NCBI RefSeq assembly: GCF_024661895.1
Contig: NZ_CP102453.1
Location: 62,001 to 126,000, forward strand
Direction of reading: 5' to 3'
From: Fundicoccus culcitae
GTDB lineage: Bacteria > Bacillota > Bacilli > Lactobacillales > Aerococcaceae
Length of the DNA: 64,000 nt
The position numbers and the translations under genes were made by a program. Below the pieces are notes generated by a model, which worked only from the letters and a program-made list of their open reading frames with translations, had not been told where the DNA came from and ran no database searches. Within the stretch, counting starts at the first letter, position 1. Every line of letters begins with the position of its first letter. Positions 46,928 to 57,046 of this stretch are shown piece after piece.

Positions 46928-48298
46928 ATGAAAGTTGTAGTAATTGGTTGTACTCACGCAGGAACATCTGCTGTAAAAACGATTTTAAATGAAAATCCTG
47001 ACGCTAATGTTGTCGTATATGAGAGAAATGATAATATCTCATTCTTATCATGTGGTATTGCTCTATATGTTGGAGGAACCGTTAAAGACCCTCAAGGGCT
47101 ATTTTACTCAAATCCGGAAGAGTTGGCTGAATTAGGTGCTGAAGTCCATATGGAACATGATGTGACTAAAGTAGATGTTGAAAACAAAAAAGTTTATGTA
47201 ACAAATCTACAAGATCAATCAACTTTCGAAGAATCTTATGATAAATTAGTTCTAACTACAGGTTCATGGCCAATCATTCCTCCACTTGGTGGACTTGACT
47301 TAGACAATGTTTTATTATGTAAAAACTATAATCAAGCTAAAGAAATCTTCACACGCCAACATGATGCTGAAAAAGTTGTTATTATTGGTGGGGGATATAT
47401 CGGTATTGAATTAGTTGAGGCATTCGCAGAACAAGGTAAACAAGTAACTTTAATTGATGGTTTAGATCGTATTTTAAATAAATACCTTGACCCAGAATTT
47501 ACAGATGTTTTAGAAGATGATTTGCGTTCAAAAGGTATTAAAGTAGAATTAAATCAAATGTGTCAACGCTTTGAAGGTGAAAATGGTAAAGTAACGAAAG
47601 TGGTTACTTCTGGTGGCGAATATGAAGCTGATATGGTTATTTTATGTGTTGGTTTCCGTCCAAATACGGAACTTGTAAAAGGTCAAGTTGATATGTTACC
47701 AAATGGCGCGATTCTAATTGATGATTATATGAAAACTTCAGCACCTGATGTATTTGCAGCTGGTGATAGCTGTGCCGTAAATTATAATCCAAATGGTGGA
47801 CATGCCTATATTCCTTTAGCAACAAACGCTGTTAGAATGGGAACCCTTGTTGGTAAAAACATTAATGGTGATAAAGTACGTTATCGTGGTACGCAATCGA
47901 CATCTGGATTATATTTATTTGGATGGAATATCGGTTCAACCGGCGTTAACGATGCAAGTGCTAAAGTAATGGGACTTGAAACACGTTCAGTTTATGTGGA
48001 AGATTTTTATCGTCCTGAATTTATGCCTGAAAATGAAAAAATCTATATGAAACTAGTTTATGAAGTAGGAACTAACCGCATTGTCGGTGGACAAATCATG
48101 TCTAAATACGATGCAACTGCTTCTGCTAATACATTATCATTAGCGATTCAAAACAAAATGACCATTGAAGATTTAGCTTATGTTGATTTCTTCTTCCAAC
48201 CTGTATTTGATCGTCCTTGGAACTACTTAAATATTCTTGCTCAAGCTGCTGTTGAACAAGAAAGAAAAATTAGTTTACAAGAAACAGCCAATGTCTAA
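46928..48298 (+). CDS. nox: NADH oxidase, water-forming (Nox)
   Basis: 456 aa flavoprotein of the pyridine nucleotide-disulfide family. N-terminal FAD site VVIGCTHAGTSA, single redox Cys42 in SFLSCGIAL, NAD site VIIGGGYIGIELVEA (~150), FAD site FAAGDSCAV (~280). The Cys42-only centre is typical of four-electron NADH oxidases of lactic acid bacteria, which regenerate NAD and remove O2. CoA-disulfide reductase is a close relative but less likely. ATG after TAGGAGG. Confidence 0.92.
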   Translation: MKVVVIGCTHAGTSAVKTILNENPDANVVVYERNDNISFLSCGIALYVGGTVKDPQGLFYSNPEELAELGAEVHMEHDVTKVDVENKKVYVTNLQDQSTFEESYDKLVLTTGSWPIIPPLGGLDLDNVLLCKNYNQAKEIFTRQHDAEKVVIIGGGYIGIELVEAFAEQGKQVTLIDGLDRILNKYLDPEFTDVLEDDLRSKGIKVELNQMCQRFEGENGKVTKVVTSGGEYEADMVILCVGFRPNTELVKGQVDMLPNGAILIDDYMKTSAPDVFAAGDSCAVNYNPNGGHAYIPLATNAVRMGTLVGKNINGDKVRYRGTQSTSGLYLFGWNIGSTGVNDASAKVMGLETRSVYVEDFYRPEFMPENEKIYMKLVYEVGTNRIVGGQIMSKYDATASANTLSLAIQNKMTIEDLAYVDFFFQPVFDRPWNYLNILAQAAVEQERKISLQETANV

Positions 48299-48328
48299 TT
48301 ATTAACAAATTAGCGAGTGTTCATTTAT

Positions 48329-48371
48329 AAAGCCAAGCACATCTAATAAAAAGGTGTGCTTGGTTTTTTTA
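48329..48371 (+). terminator. Terminator after nox
   Basis: AAGCCAAGCACA / TGTGCTTGGTTTTTTT stem with a 12-nt loop. Confidence 0.85.
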
Positions 48372-48468
48372 TTCAATAAAAATAATGCAAGTAGGTAAAA
48401 TTTTTGTTAAAATAGATGAACGAGTATTATAGTGAGTATTTAGTAAGGATAGAATAGAAGGGTGAATT

Positions 48469-49161
48469 ATGAATCAATCGCAGAATTTGAGCATAAGTTT
48501 GTTTGGTTATAATCGTCAACAAGTCGATTTACTTGTACAACAACAAAAAGACCGATTAGCTCGTTTAGAATCACAGCAAGAAGAAAATCAGCAACGCATT
48601 ACCGACCTAGAGTCTCAGTTAGCCTATTATCAAGAAATAGAAAAGGATTTAACGGATGGCGTTCTTGATGCACGTAAAGCAGGAAATAAGATTGTGGCAG
48701 AATCAAATGATGCTGCTGAAAATTTAATTAACCAAACGAATCAACAAGTTTCACAATATAAAGAAGATGTTGCTCACTATAGTAGACAATTAACAGCCAG
48801 TGGGACATCCTTAAAACATCAATTAAATGAAATGAAAATGGAAATGGAAAATATTCTGCGACAATATCAAACAATGATTGAAGCAACGGATTTTGATCGA
48901 TTATTTCCTGAAGAAAAAATGGAACAATTCAGTTCGCAAATTGATGAATATATGAACGATGATTTAACTTCGAATCGAAGTGGGTCAAGATTAAAATGGC
49001 AAGACAGCAGCAATATGACGGATGAAGAGAAAAAAGAATTAGAACGCTTAATTCATGAAGTTATTGCTAATGAAAGCAAACCGGGGTCTTCTACAGAAGA
49101 AACTACGGAAAATGTAAAGACAGATAAACTTGTCCGTTTAGTTAGTAATAAAATGAATTAA
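48469..49161 (+). CDS. DivIVA-like coiled-coil protein
   Basis: 230 aa, without membrane segments. The N-terminus (ISLFGYNRQQVDLLVQQQ) resembles the membrane-binding start of DivIVA/GpsB proteins (GY-x-x-x-x-V-D-x-x). Coiled coil is likely over ~25-130 (RLARLESQQEENQQRITDLE). The C-terminal ~80 residues are polar and acidic, with a DEEKKELERLIHEV helix. Probably a cell-pole or septum-associated protein; function inferred from form only. Extended -10 TGTTAAAAT at 48405-48413. It has its own terminator. Confidence 0.6.
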   Translation: MNQSQNLSISLFGYNRQQVDLLVQQQKDRLARLESQQEENQQRITDLESQLAYYQEIEKDLTDGVLDARKAGNKIVAESNDAAENLINQTNQQVSQYKEDVAHYSRQLTASGTSLKHQLNEMKMEMENILRQYQTMIEATDFDRLFPEEKMEQFSSQIDEYMNDDLTSNRSGSRLKWQDSSNMTDEEKKELERLIHEVIANESKPGSSTEETTENVKTDKLVRLVSNKMN

Positions 49162-49162
49162 T

Positions 49163-49211
49163 AAAAAACGAACAATCTGGTAAATTTTTACCAATTATTG
49201 TTCGCTTTTTT
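49163..49211 (+). terminator. Terminator after the DivIVA-like gene
   Basis: AAAAAACGAACAAT / ATTGTTCGCTTTTTT outer stem with inner GGTAA/TTACC hairpin. Confidence 0.85.
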
Positions 49212-49255
49212 GAGTGCAAAGTTATAAGAAAATATTAAATAAGGTGATAGAAAGA

Positions 49256-50830
49256 ATGAATGATGATTTAAACCAAAAAGTCAAAAAGCGACGCACGTTT
49301 GCCATAATATCGCACCCTGATGCCGGTAAAACAACCATAACTGAACAACTCTTATTGTTTTCAGGTGCAATTCGTGAGGCAGGGACTGTAAAAGCTAAAG
49401 GGAAAAAATCGAATAAATTTGCAAAATCGGATTGGATGGAAATCGAAAAACAAAGAGGTATTTCTGTAACAAGTTCTGTTATGCAAGTTGATTATGATGG
49501 CTTTCAAGTCAATATTTTAGATACTCCTGGGCATGAGGATTTCTCAGAAGATACCTATCGTACTCTTATGGCTGTTGATGCTGCGGTAATGGTTATTGAT
49601 AGCGGTAAAGGGATTGAACCACAAACGAAGAAATTATTTGAAGTTTGTAGTATGCGGGGCATACCTATTTTTACATTTATGAATAAGCTAGATCGCGATG
49701 GACGCGAGCCTTTAGAGTTAGTGGCTGAATTAGAAGAAGTGCTTGGAATAGATGCCTTTCCAATGAATTGGCCGATGGGTATGGGGAAAAATCTTTTAGG
49801 TTTATATGATTTATATAACCAACGGGTTGAATTAAAAAATGATGATTCCGAAGTCTATCTTCCTCTTGATGATAATGGTGAAGTTGAAGGAGACTATGAC
49901 TTTAAGCAATCAAGTATCTATACGCAGGCTTTAGAAGATGCGCAATTATTGCATGAAGCAGGTAATCCGTTTGATCGTGATCTCATCAATCGGGGTAAAT
50001 TAACGCCAGTCTTTTTTGGTTCAGCTTTGACAGGTTTTGGAGTACAAACATTTTTCGATGCGTTTGTTGATTTAGCGCCTTCTCCAAGTGAAACAGAGAC
50101 AGAAGATGAACAAGTTATTCAACCTGATGACGCTCAATTTACAGGTTTCATTTTCAAAATCCAAGCTAATATGAATCCAGCTCACCGTGATCGTATTGCT
50201 TTCATTCGTATTTGTTCGGGTGAATTTGAAAAAGGAATGATGGTAACTTTAAATCGGACGCAAAAAGATATCCGCTTAGCTCACACGACGCAATTTATGG
50301 CGGATGCAAGGGAAGAAGTTGAGACGGCGGTTGCCGGTGATATTATTGGTTTATATGATACTGGGAATTTTCAAATAGGTGATACAATCTATTCGGGTAA
50401 GAAAAGTGTCCAATTTAAACCATTACCTCAATTTACACCTGAATTATTTATGCGGGTATCGCCAAAAAATGTTATGAAACAAAAATCGTTCCATAAAGGA
50501 ATTGAACAATTGGTGCAAGAAGGTGCGATTCAACTTTATAAAACCTATCATACCGAAGAATATATAATTGGGGCTGTTGGTCAACTTCAATTTGAAGTTT
50601 TCCAATATCGATTATTGCATGAATATAATGCGGAAGTAATCATGACACCCTTAGGGCATAAAATAGCGCGCTGGATTGACCCAGACGATTTGAATCCTAA
50701 TATGTCTTCTAATCGTAATTTGTTGGCCAAAGATCGCTTTGGGAACCCTGTTTTTCTATTTGAAAATACCTTTGCTGAAAATTGGTTCAAAGATAAATAT
50801 CCCGATATAGAGCTGAAATCATTATTGTAA
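49256..50830 (+). CDS. prfC: Peptide chain release factor 3
   Basis: 524 aa from ATG 49256 after AAGGTGAT; the in-frame extension upstream (to 49214) starts inside the terminator and is unlikely. GTPase: P-loop [39 protein letters not shown]. Domains II and III ([15 protein letters not shown] region onward) complete. Removes RF1/RF2 after termination. Confidence 0.94.
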   Translation: MNDDLNQKVKKRRTFAIISHPDAGKTTITEQLLLFSGAIREAGTVKAKGKKSNKFAKSDWMEIEKQRGISVTSSVMQVDYDGFQVNILDTPGHEDFSEDTYRTLMAVDAAVMVIDSGKGIEPQTKKLFEVCSMRGIPIFTFMNKLDRDGREPLELVAELEEVLGIDAFPMNWPMGMGKNLLGLYDLYNQRVELKNDDSEVYLPLDDNGEVEGDYDFKQSSIYTQALEDAQLLHEAGNPFDRDLINRGKLTPVFFGSALTGFGVQTFFDAFVDLAPSPSETETEDEQVIQPDDAQFTGFIFKIQANMNPAHRDRIAFIRICSGEFEKGMMVTLNRTQKDIRLAHTTQFMADAREEVETAVAGDIIGLYDTGNFQIGDTIYSGKKSVQFKPLPQFTPELFMRVSPKNVMKQKSFHKGIEQLVQEGAIQLYKTYHTEEYIIGAVGQLQFEVFQYRLLHEYNAEVIMTPLGHKIARWIDPDDLNPNMSSNRNLLAKDRFGNPVFLFENTFAENWFKDKYPDIELKSLL

Positions 50831-50860
50831 TAGGGCGTCAATAATAGGATTTTAAAGTGA

Positions 50861-50919
50861 AAACCGAATTTTCTGAGATAGCTTTGTCTTAAGGCTATGA
50901 TAGAAAGTTCGGTTTTTTT
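50861..50919 (+). terminator. Terminator after prfC
   Basis: AAACCGAA / TTCGGTTT base with TTTCT/AGAAA and ATAGC/GCTAT inner segments, then T7. Confidence 0.8.
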
Positions 50920-51035
50920 GTTGGCTTTAGCGAGTAGTGAAAGGGTATGGGATAAAGCTAATCGAGCATCAAAAGTCTAATTTTATGACTGTATAGCCTT
51001 ATTTGTAGCATCGTAATTTTCCAATCACCCATCCA

Positions 51036-51314
51036 TTACATACGTGATTCAATTTCTACAAAGTTGTGACCATACAATATTTCTAGATTGTCACGTGAAC
51101 TTAAATGAAATAGAAAATCAATGGTAAAGTCGATTTCACGATCATGAATTTTACGGACGCGGTTTACTAGGATAATATTTTGATGTGTTTCAGCTTGAGT
51201 ATGTATCACAGTCGTTCCGCCAATTGTATAGACTTTAACATGGTAGGCATCAGTATTTTCTAATTGGTTATTCACTAAGTCAAAATGACTGTTCGTTACA
51301 TCAATAATTTTCAT
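51036..51314 (-). CDS. DUF1827 family protein
   Basis: 92 aa. The N-terminus (MKIIDVTNSHFDLVNNQLEN) is that of the DUF1827 proteins of lactic acid bacteria. Small, soluble, no known function. Single gene, minus strand, between prfC and ptsH. ATG after GGAGAC. Confidence 0.75.
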   Translation of the reverse strand: MKIIDVTNSHFDLVNNQLENTDAYHVKVYTIGGTTVIHTQAETHQNIILVNRVRKIHDREIDFTIDFLFHLSSRDNLEILYGHNFVEIESRM

Positions 51315-51621
51315 GATTATGTCTCCTTTATTTTTTAAACCGTAGCGAAGTAATTGATTAATCGGTGATATTGGATTAACCTTTTCTGAATATCATTATA
51401 CGCTTTTTTTACAATTAATTATAGATTAAATCTATGCGTAGACAAATAATAATTAGCTTCCATAAACATGATAGCGCTTTATAATACAAGAATAAAAATG
51501 GAAAAACTTGATTAAAATAAGGTTTATCCTTGTTGAAACCCAAAAAAAATGTTATTCTTTATAAGAAAGGATTTATTGAAAATAAATCCTGAAAAAACAA
51601 TGTTAAAGGGGTCATTCGATT
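51315..51621 (+). promoter_or_regulatory. Region upstream of ptsH: promoter and leader hairpin
   Basis: TTGTTG (51530-51535), 17 nt, TATTCT (51553-51558). At 51568-51590 a perfect 10-bp inverted repeat AGGATTTATT / AATAAATCCT with a 3-nt loop lies at about +3 of the predicted transcript. Nearer DUF1827 there is a TATAAT at 51480 next to a cre-like sequence that departs from consensus. No gene seen. Confidence 0.55.
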
Positions 51622-51888
51622 ATGGAAAAAAGAGAGTTTAAAGTAGCAGCAGAAACTGGAATTCATGCTCGTCCAGCAACATTATTAGTTCAAACTGCAA
51701 GCAAGTTTTCTTCTGATTTAAATTTAGAGTACAAAGGTAAATCAGTTAACTTGAAATCAATCATGGGAGTTATGTCTTTGGGAGTTGGCCAAGGCGCTGA
51801 TGTAGTAATTACAGCTGACGGTTCAGACGAAAAAGAAGCGATTGAAGCAGTTACTGAAACAATGAAAAATGAAGGTTTAGCTGAATAA
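51622..51888 (+). CDS. ptsH: Phosphocarrier protein HPr
   Basis: 88 aa. His15 (TGIHARPA) is phosphorylated by enzyme I, and Ser46 (NLKSIMGV) by HPr kinase for carbon catabolite control through CcpA. Cytoplasmic energy-coupling protein of the sugar PTS. ATG after AAAGGGG. ptsI begins 1 nt after its stop, so expression is coupled. Confidence 0.97.
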   Translation: MEKREFKVAAETGIHARPATLLVQTASKFSSDLNLEYKGKSVNLKSIMGVMSLGVGQGADVVITADGSDEKEAIEAVTETMKNEGLAE

Positions 51889-51889
51889 T

Positions 51890-53623
51890 ATGGCTACACT
51901 TAAGATAACAGGAACAGCAGCGAGCGATGGCATTGCTATTGCTCCTGTTTATTTATTGACGCAGCCGAGCTTAGAGTTTGAACGTGTGACCGTAGAGGAT
52001 AGTACTCAAGAAATTAATCGTCTACAAGATGCGATATCAGTCGCTAAAGGTCAAATCGAAAAGATTCACCAAATAGCTCTGCAATCACTTGGTCAAGAAG
52101 AAGCTCAAGTGTTCGAAGCACATTTACTTGTGTTAGAGGACCCTGAGTTTACAGGACAAATTGAAAGTAAGATTGAAACCGAAAAAGTAAATGCAGAAGC
52201 AGCCTTAAAGGATGTTTCGGATTTATTTATTTCAATGTTTGAAGGTATGGTTGATAACCCATATATGCAAGAAAGAGCGGCAGATATCCGTGATGTTTCA
52301 GAACGTGTATTAGCAGCGTTACTAGGCGTTAATTTGCCAAATCCGGCAACCATTTCTGAAGAAGTAATTATTATAGCTGATGATTTAACACCAAGTGACA
52401 CTGCGCAATTGAACAAACAATATGTTAAAGCTTTTGTGACTAATGTTGGTGGACGTACCTCGCATTCAGCTATCATGGCTCGGTCATTAGAAATTCCAGC
52501 AATTGTAGGAACAAAAACAATTACGACAGATGTTAAAGAAGGCGATTTATTAATTGTTGATGCTTTAGAAGGTGTTGTTTTAGTCAATCCTACGGATGAA
52601 GAAATAGCTACTTATCAACAACGAGCACAAGTGTACGAAGCACAAAAAGTTGAATTAGCAAAACTTGTTTCTGAGCCAACCGTTACGCGTGACGGAAAAC
52701 AGCTTGAATTAGCCAGTAACATTGGAACACCTAAAGATGTTCCAGCTGCTATTGCCAATGGCGCTGAAGGTATCGGATTATACCGTACAGAGTTCCTGTA
52801 TATGGATTCTGCTGATTTTCCAACTGAAGATGAACAATATGAAGCTTATAAATCTGTTTTAGAACAGATGGAGGGTAAACCAGTTGTTGTTCGTACAATG
52901 GATATTGGGGGAGACAAGGAATTACCTTACTTAGAATTGCCGGATGAAATGAATCCATTTTTAGGGTATCGTGCCATTCGTATTTCGCTAGATCAACAAG
53001 ATATGTTTAAAACACAGTTACGCGCATTGTTACGTTCATCAGTTGCAGGGAAACTACGTATAATGTTCCCTATGATTGCAACATTGAATGAATTTAGGGC
53101 AGCTAAAGCGATTCTTGAAGAAGCTAAACAAGAATTACTTGATGAAGGCGTGGCGGTTGCAGATGATATCCAAGTGGGGATTATGATTGAAATACCGGCT
53201 GCAGCTGTTTTAGCTAAACAATTTGCTAAAGAGGTTGATTTCTTTAGTATTGGAACGAATGATTTAATTCAATATACGATGGCTGCAGACCGTATGAATG
53301 AACGGGTATCTTACTTATACCAACCGTATAACCCTTCAATCTTAACTTTAATTAAAAATGTGATTGATGCAGCACATGCTGAAGGAAAATGGGTAGGTAT
53401 GTGTGGTGAGATGGCTGGTGATCAAATGGCTGTGCCACTATTAGTAGGTTTAGGATTGGATGAGTTTTCAATGAGTGCTACAAGCATCTTGAAAACACGT
53501 AGTTTAATTAGCAAATTAGACTCAAATGAAATGAAAGTTTTAGCCGATAAAGCTGTTAATGAATGTGGAACAGTAGAGGAAGTTGTTGCATTAGTGGAAG
53601 AAGCAATGGCAAAACTAGATTAA
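51890..53623 (+). CDS. ptsI: PTS enzyme I
   Basis: 577 aa. Transfers phosphate from phosphoenolpyruvate to HPr. Active His in [13 protein letters not shown] (near residue 190), PEP-binding [10 protein letters not shown] and [17 protein letters not shown], Cys in GMCGEMAG. Coding for its start lies 1 nt after ptsH stop. Followed by a large-loop terminator. Confidence 0.96.
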   Translation: MATLKITGTAASDGIAIAPVYLLTQPSLEFERVTVEDSTQEINRLQDAISVAKGQIEKIHQIALQSLGQEEAQVFEAHLLVLEDPEFTGQIESKIETEKVNAEAALKDVSDLFISMFEGMVDNPYMQERAADIRDVSERVLAALLGVNLPNPATISEEVIIIADDLTPSDTAQLNKQYVKAFVTNVGGRTSHSAIMARSLEIPAIVGTKTITTDVKEGDLLIVDALEGVVLVNPTDEEIATYQQRAQVYEAQKVELAKLVSEPTVTRDGKQLELASNIGTPKDVPAAIANGAEGIGLYRTEFLYMDSADFPTEDEQYEAYKSVLEQMEGKPVVVRTMDIGGDKELPYLELPDEMNPFLGYRAIRISLDQQDMFKTQLRALLRSSVAGKLRIMFPMIATLNEFRAAKAILEEAKQELLDEGVAVADDIQVGIMIEIPAAAVLAKQFAKEVDFFSIGTNDLIQYTMAADRMNERVSYLYQPYNPSILTLIKNVIDAAHAEGKWVGMCGEMAGDQMAVPLLVGLGLDEFSMSATSILKTRSLISKLDSNEMKVLADKAVNECGTVEEVVALVEEAMAKLD

Positions 53624-53645
53624 TCCTGGATCATAAATTTTTAAA

Positions 53646-53722
53646 TACGACTCTAAATAAATAACGCTTGTTGCTTAAACGGATCAGATGAGCGAGGATA
53701 TTTATATAGAGTCGTTTTTTAT
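53646..53722 (+). terminator. Large-loop terminator after ptsI
   Basis: ACGACTCTA-AATAAATA pairs with TATTTATA-TAGAGTCGT (one bulge), enclosing about 35 nt in which CGCT/AGCG can form an inner stem, then T6. Confidence 0.7.
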
Positions 53723-53852
53723 ATTTTTGTGATAACAACTAAGACTTAAGTAGGAAAATACCAAAAAAAGGCTAGCTTTTTTTAAATCGACTTTTATTTT
53801 GAGCGAAATTTACCTATAATGAGACTAACAAATAGAGATAGTTGGTGTATTC

Positions 53853-55070
53853 ATGAACATAGGATTGTTTACAGATTCATATTTTCCTCAAGTAAGTGGT
53901 GTGGCTACATCGATTGAGACACTTCGCAATCAATTAGAGCATCGAGGACATAAGGTCATTATTTTTACGACAACCGATCCAAACGCAACAATGGAGCGTG
54001 GTATCGTTAGATTACCAAGTGTTCCATTTGTTAGTTTTCAAGATAGAAGGATTGCTTATCGAGGATTTGATCGTTGTCTCAAAATTGCTAGAGAATATAA
54101 TTTAGATATTGTTCATACGCATACAGAATTTAGTCTTGGGCTAGCGGGGAAATATATTGCGAGTCGTTTAAAAATACCAAATATTCACACCTATCATACG
54201 ATGTATGAAAAATATACACATTATATTTTTAATGGTGAATTAATTCAAGCTAATCATGTTCGCGTGTTATCTAGAATGTTTTGCGAGAAAACACAAGGTG
54301 TAATTACACCTAGTGTCATTACATCCAATAAATTAAGAGAGTATAATATCAAAGTTCCCATAGCAGTTATACCGACAGGTGTTGAAATACCGTCTTTTGA
54401 TGAAGCAAGACGACAAACCTTTCGGACGCAGTTAGGTTATACTGATGAAGATGTGGTTTTGTTATCTTTAAGTCGATTGTCAAAAGAAAAAAATGTTGAC
54501 CAAGTAATTGCTGCCTTTAAGGAAATTAATCAAGCAAACACGTCGACAAAGTTATTAGTCGTCGGGGATGGTCCAGCAAGAGCTGATTTAGAGCTACAGG
54601 CAAAAGATTGTTCGGCCGTTTCATTTGTTGGTGAAATAGATCATTCAAGTGTCCAACAATTTTATCAGGCAGCAGATTTATATGTTAATGCTAGCGATTC
54701 TGAAACACAAGGTCTCACTTATCTGGAGTCTTTTGCCAATCGTTTGCCAATTGTAGCTAAATCTAATTCATATTTAGAATCGATTATGCCTGATGTTCAG
54801 TTTGGGGCATTATTTGATGAGGAACATAGTATGACGGATGTCGTGTTAGACTATTTAAAGAATAAAGCCGAAGGTATAATTCCTGAAATTGAAGCCGAGT
54901 CACTTGTGGGTATATCAGCAGAACATTTTGGTGAAGAAGTTGAAAAATTCTATCATCAAACAATTTTAAATTTTTCACATCAAGACAATACAATGTTTGA
55001 TAAACTTTATACATCTATTAAAGAATTAATACATGATGTTGTTATTGGAGGAGGAAGTAAGAATGAATAA
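53853..55070 (+). CDS. 1,2-diacylglycerol 3-glucosyltransferase-like GT4 enzyme
   Basis: 405 aa, GT-B fold. N-terminus MNIGLFTDSYFPQVSGVATS, then RRIAYRGFDRCLKIA, HTHTEFSLGLAGKYIA, and C-terminal ASDSETQGLTYLES with the EX7E-like motif. It closely follows the monoglucosyl-diacylglycerol synthases of streptococci. These make the glycolipid used as lipoteichoic acid anchor and membrane lipid, at the inner membrane face. The second glucosyltransferase is not in the window. Overlaps the next gene by 8 nt. Confidence 0.82.
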   Translation: MNIGLFTDSYFPQVSGVATSIETLRNQLEHRGHKVIIFTTTDPNATMERGIVRLPSVPFVSFQDRRIAYRGFDRCLKIAREYNLDIVHTHTEFSLGLAGKYIASRLKIPNIHTYHTMYEKYTHYIFNGELIQANHVRVLSRMFCEKTQGVITPSVITSNKLREYNIKVPIAVIPTGVEIPSFDEARRQTFRTQLGYTDEDVVLLSLSRLSKEKNVDQVIAAFKEINQANTSTKLLVVGDGPARADLELQAKDCSAVSFVGEIDHSSVQQFYQAADLYVNASDSETQGLTYLESFANRLPIVAKSNSYLESIMPDVQFGALFDEEHSMTDVVLDYLKNKAEGIIPEIEAESLVGISAEHFGEEVEKFYHQTILNFSHQDNTMFDKLYTSIKELIHDVVIGGGSKNE

Positions 55071-55932
55071 AATTGGATTTATTGGTTTAGGAGTCATGGG
55101 AAAAGAAATGGCGCGTCATCTTTTAAGTACGGGTCATGAGGTTCATGTTTATAATCGCACTAAGCAAAAAGCTGATGAATTAGTGGGGTACGGTGCACAT
55201 TGGCAAGATACGCCTTATGATGTAGCTAAAGCAACCGATTTTGTTTTGACAATCGTCGGTTATCCTAATGATGTTGAAGAAGTCTATTTTTCAAAAACAG
55301 GTTTGTTTGCTGGAGGTCATGAAGGGCAAATTTTTATTGATTTAACGACCTCTACTCCAAGTTTAGCTAAACAAATTTTTGAACATGGACAAACCGTTGG
55401 CATAGAAACCTTAGATGCACCTGTTTCTGGTGGTGATATTGGAGCCAAAGAAGCTCGTTTAACAACAATGGTCGGTGGTAAGAAAGAAACGTTTGATCAA
55501 GCCAAGCAAATTTTAGATTGTTTTAGTGCAAAAGTAACTTACATGGGTGAAGCGGGTAGCGGGCAACATACAAAAATGGCCAATCAGATAATGATTGCTG
55601 GTACAATGGTAGGGATGGTTGAAACGTTATTGTATGCTGATAAGATGGGATTAGATAATGAAAAAGTTATCGAAATCTTAAATTCTGGTGCGGCAGCCAA
55701 TTTCTCATTAGCTAATTATGGCCCGCGTATTCTGAAAGAAGATTATTCGCCTGGCTTTTTTGCTAAGCATTTCTTAAAAGATTTAAAGATTGCTATTGAT
55801 GAAGCGGAAAAACAGAATTTAAACTTACCAGGCACCAAATTGGCTGCTAGTCTTTATGAACAAGTCGTTGATTATGGGTATGGTGATTTTGGGACACAAG
55901 TTTTAATAAAATATTTAAAAGAAACCATGTAA
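55063..55932 (+). CDS. NAD(P)-dependent 3-hydroxyisobutyrate dehydrogenase family protein
   Basis: 289 aa from ATG 55063, 9 nt after GGAGGAGG and overlapping the glucosyltransferase by 8 nt. Rossmann start KIGFIGLGVMGKEMA, substrate motif DAPVSGGDIGAKEARL, catalytic Lys in HTKMANQIMIAG. Beta-hydroxyacid dehydrogenase (HIBADH/tartronate semialdehyde reductase-like); specific substrate unknown. Confidence 0.85.
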   Translation: MNKIGFIGLGVMGKEMARHLLSTGHEVHVYNRTKQKADELVGYGAHWQDTPYDVAKATDFVLTIVGYPNDVEEVYFSKTGLFAGGHEGQIFIDLTTSTPSLAKQIFEHGQTVGIETLDAPVSGGDIGAKEARLTTMVGGKKETFDQAKQILDCFSAKVTYMGEAGSGQHTKMANQIMIAGTMVGMVETLLYADKMGLDNEKVIEILNSGAAANFSLANYGPRILKEDYSPGFFAKHFLKDLKIAIDEAEKQNLNLPGTKLAASLYEQVVDYGYGDFGTQVLIKYLKETM

Positions 55933-55946
55933 CTAACCTTGCAATT

Positions 55947-56008
55947 TTGCTGTATTTTGGTACGATACTATAAGAAAAAATGCCTTGTCGAAAATTTGCT
56001 ATTTTCGA
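55947..56008 (+). promoter_or_regulatory. ykuJ promoter and leader hairpin
   Basis: TTGCTG (55947-55952), 16 nt, TATAAG (55969-55974). In the leader, TCGAAAAT (55988-55995) and ATTTTCGA (56001-56008) form an 8-bp stem with a 5-nt loop. Confidence 0.55.
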
Positions 56009-56035
56009 TTATCCTAACATAGAAAGGATTTTCTT

Positions 56036-56263
56036 ATGAAACCATCTGTATTAACTGGTATTATCCAACGTTTAGAGGCTATGACGACAACTGATAATGA
56101 AATTGAAGTTCGGCGCTTCGAACTGAATGGAGTCGAAAAATGCCAAGTATCTTACGATCGTTCGACTGAAATGTTTGAAATGACTGATCGTGAAACTAAT
56201 GGTGTTTATCAATTTGATGATTTAGATTTAGTGGCCATTGAAATATACGAATTACTGGGTTAA
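56036..56263 (+). CDS. ykuJ: YkuJ (DUF1797) family protein
   Basis: 75 aa. Ends YQFDDLDLVAIEIYELLG, matching the conserved C-terminus of B. subtilis YkuJ, and has FELNGVEKCQVSYD. Small alpha/beta cytoplasmic protein of unknown function. Own promoter and terminator, so monocistronic. ATG after AAAGGAT. Confidence 0.8.
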   Translation: MKPSVLTGIIQRLEAMTTTDNEIEVRRFELNGVEKCQVSYDRSTEMFEMTDRETNGVYQFDDLDLVAIEIYELLG

Positions 56264-56289
56264 TTTGATAATTTCGTTTTTGTAAATAG

Positions 56290-56322
56290 GACTGAGCGTT
56301 TTAAATGCTGAGTCTTTTTTTA
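56290..56322 (+). terminator. Terminator after ykuJ
   Basis: GACT-G-AGC / GCT-G-AGTC short stem with one G-G mismatch, then T7. Confidence 0.6.
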
Positions 56323-56413
56323 TGGTCAAAAATGAGGGGCTAGTGATTTTATGCCATGCATTTTGGGAAATTACTCGTTATCGAGAAAGACATTAAGTTT
56401 TTTGCTTGGACTA

Positions 56414-56422
56414 TGCTATAAT
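56414..56422 (+). promoter_or_regulatory. Extended -10 promoter of the yqeG operon
   Basis: TGC followed by TATAAT (56417-56422); a weak TTAAGT -35 lies 18 nt upstream. No other promoter was recognised before the non-AUG rsfS and tmcAL genes further down. Confidence 0.55.
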
Positions 56423-56518
56423 AGGTTAAATTAATATTATTTGAATCAAGCTGTTCGTTTCTTATTTATCCACTTAATGTCATGAAGAACTGTGATTCAT
56501 TAAATCAAGGAGGTTAGG

Positions 56519-57046
56519 ATGAAGAAGTATTTTACTCCAAATTGGAAAATTAATTCCATTTACAATATTACAGCTGAAGATTTATTAAACCATGGTTATC
56601 GGGCTGTTATTATTGATTTGGACAATACGCTTCTTGCATGGAATCAAGCTGATCACACAGTAGAAATGGCTGAATGGATGGAAGAAATTTCCCAGGCGCA
56701 GATTAAAGTTTATATTTTGTCCAATAACAAACTTCAGCGAGTGGCTAGAGTAGCCGAACCATTAAAAATCCAATATAGTGCTAATGCGATGAAGCCCTTC
56801 AAGAAAAGTTTTAAAAAAGCTGTTGACCATTTAGCGGTACCTAATGAAGAAATTGTTGTAATCGGTGATCAATTAATGACTGATGTTTTTGGAGCTAATC
56901 GATTTGGTCTAGATTCAATTCTTGTCCGGCCGATAGCGTCGAATGATATTATTTACACAAGATTAAATCGATTACTTGAAAAAATTATTTTTAAATGTGT
57001 CGGTATTGATCGACATGCTGATTGGGGAGAAACTTTAGATGACTGA
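56519..57046 (+). CDS. yqeG: YqeG family HAD phosphatase
   Basis: 175 aa. HAD motif I as IIDLDNTLLAW (first Asp near residue 27), motif III Lys in KPFKKSF, motif IV IGDQLMTDV. Phosphatase of unknown substrate; related to mitochondrial PGP phosphatase GEP4. First gene of the yqe operon and overlaps yqeH by 8 nt. ATG after GGAGG. Confidence 0.85.
   Translation: MKKYFTPNWKINSIYNITAEDLLNHGYRAVIIDLDNTLLAWNQADHTVEMAEWMEEISQAQIKVYILSNNKLQRVARVAEPLKIQYSANAMKPFKKSFKKAVDHLAVPNEEIVVIGDQLMTDVFGANRFGLDSILVRPIASNDIIYTRLNRLLEKIIFKCVGIDRHADWGETLDD

Noticed and set aside
51469-51482. cre-like TGATAGCGCTTTAT upstream of ptsH
   Set aside because: Departs from the cre consensus at three fixed positions and lies ~50 nt above the best promoter.
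52105-52587. 160-codon open frame opposite ptsI
   Set aside because: Antisense shadow; conserved ptsI motifs explain the coding signal.
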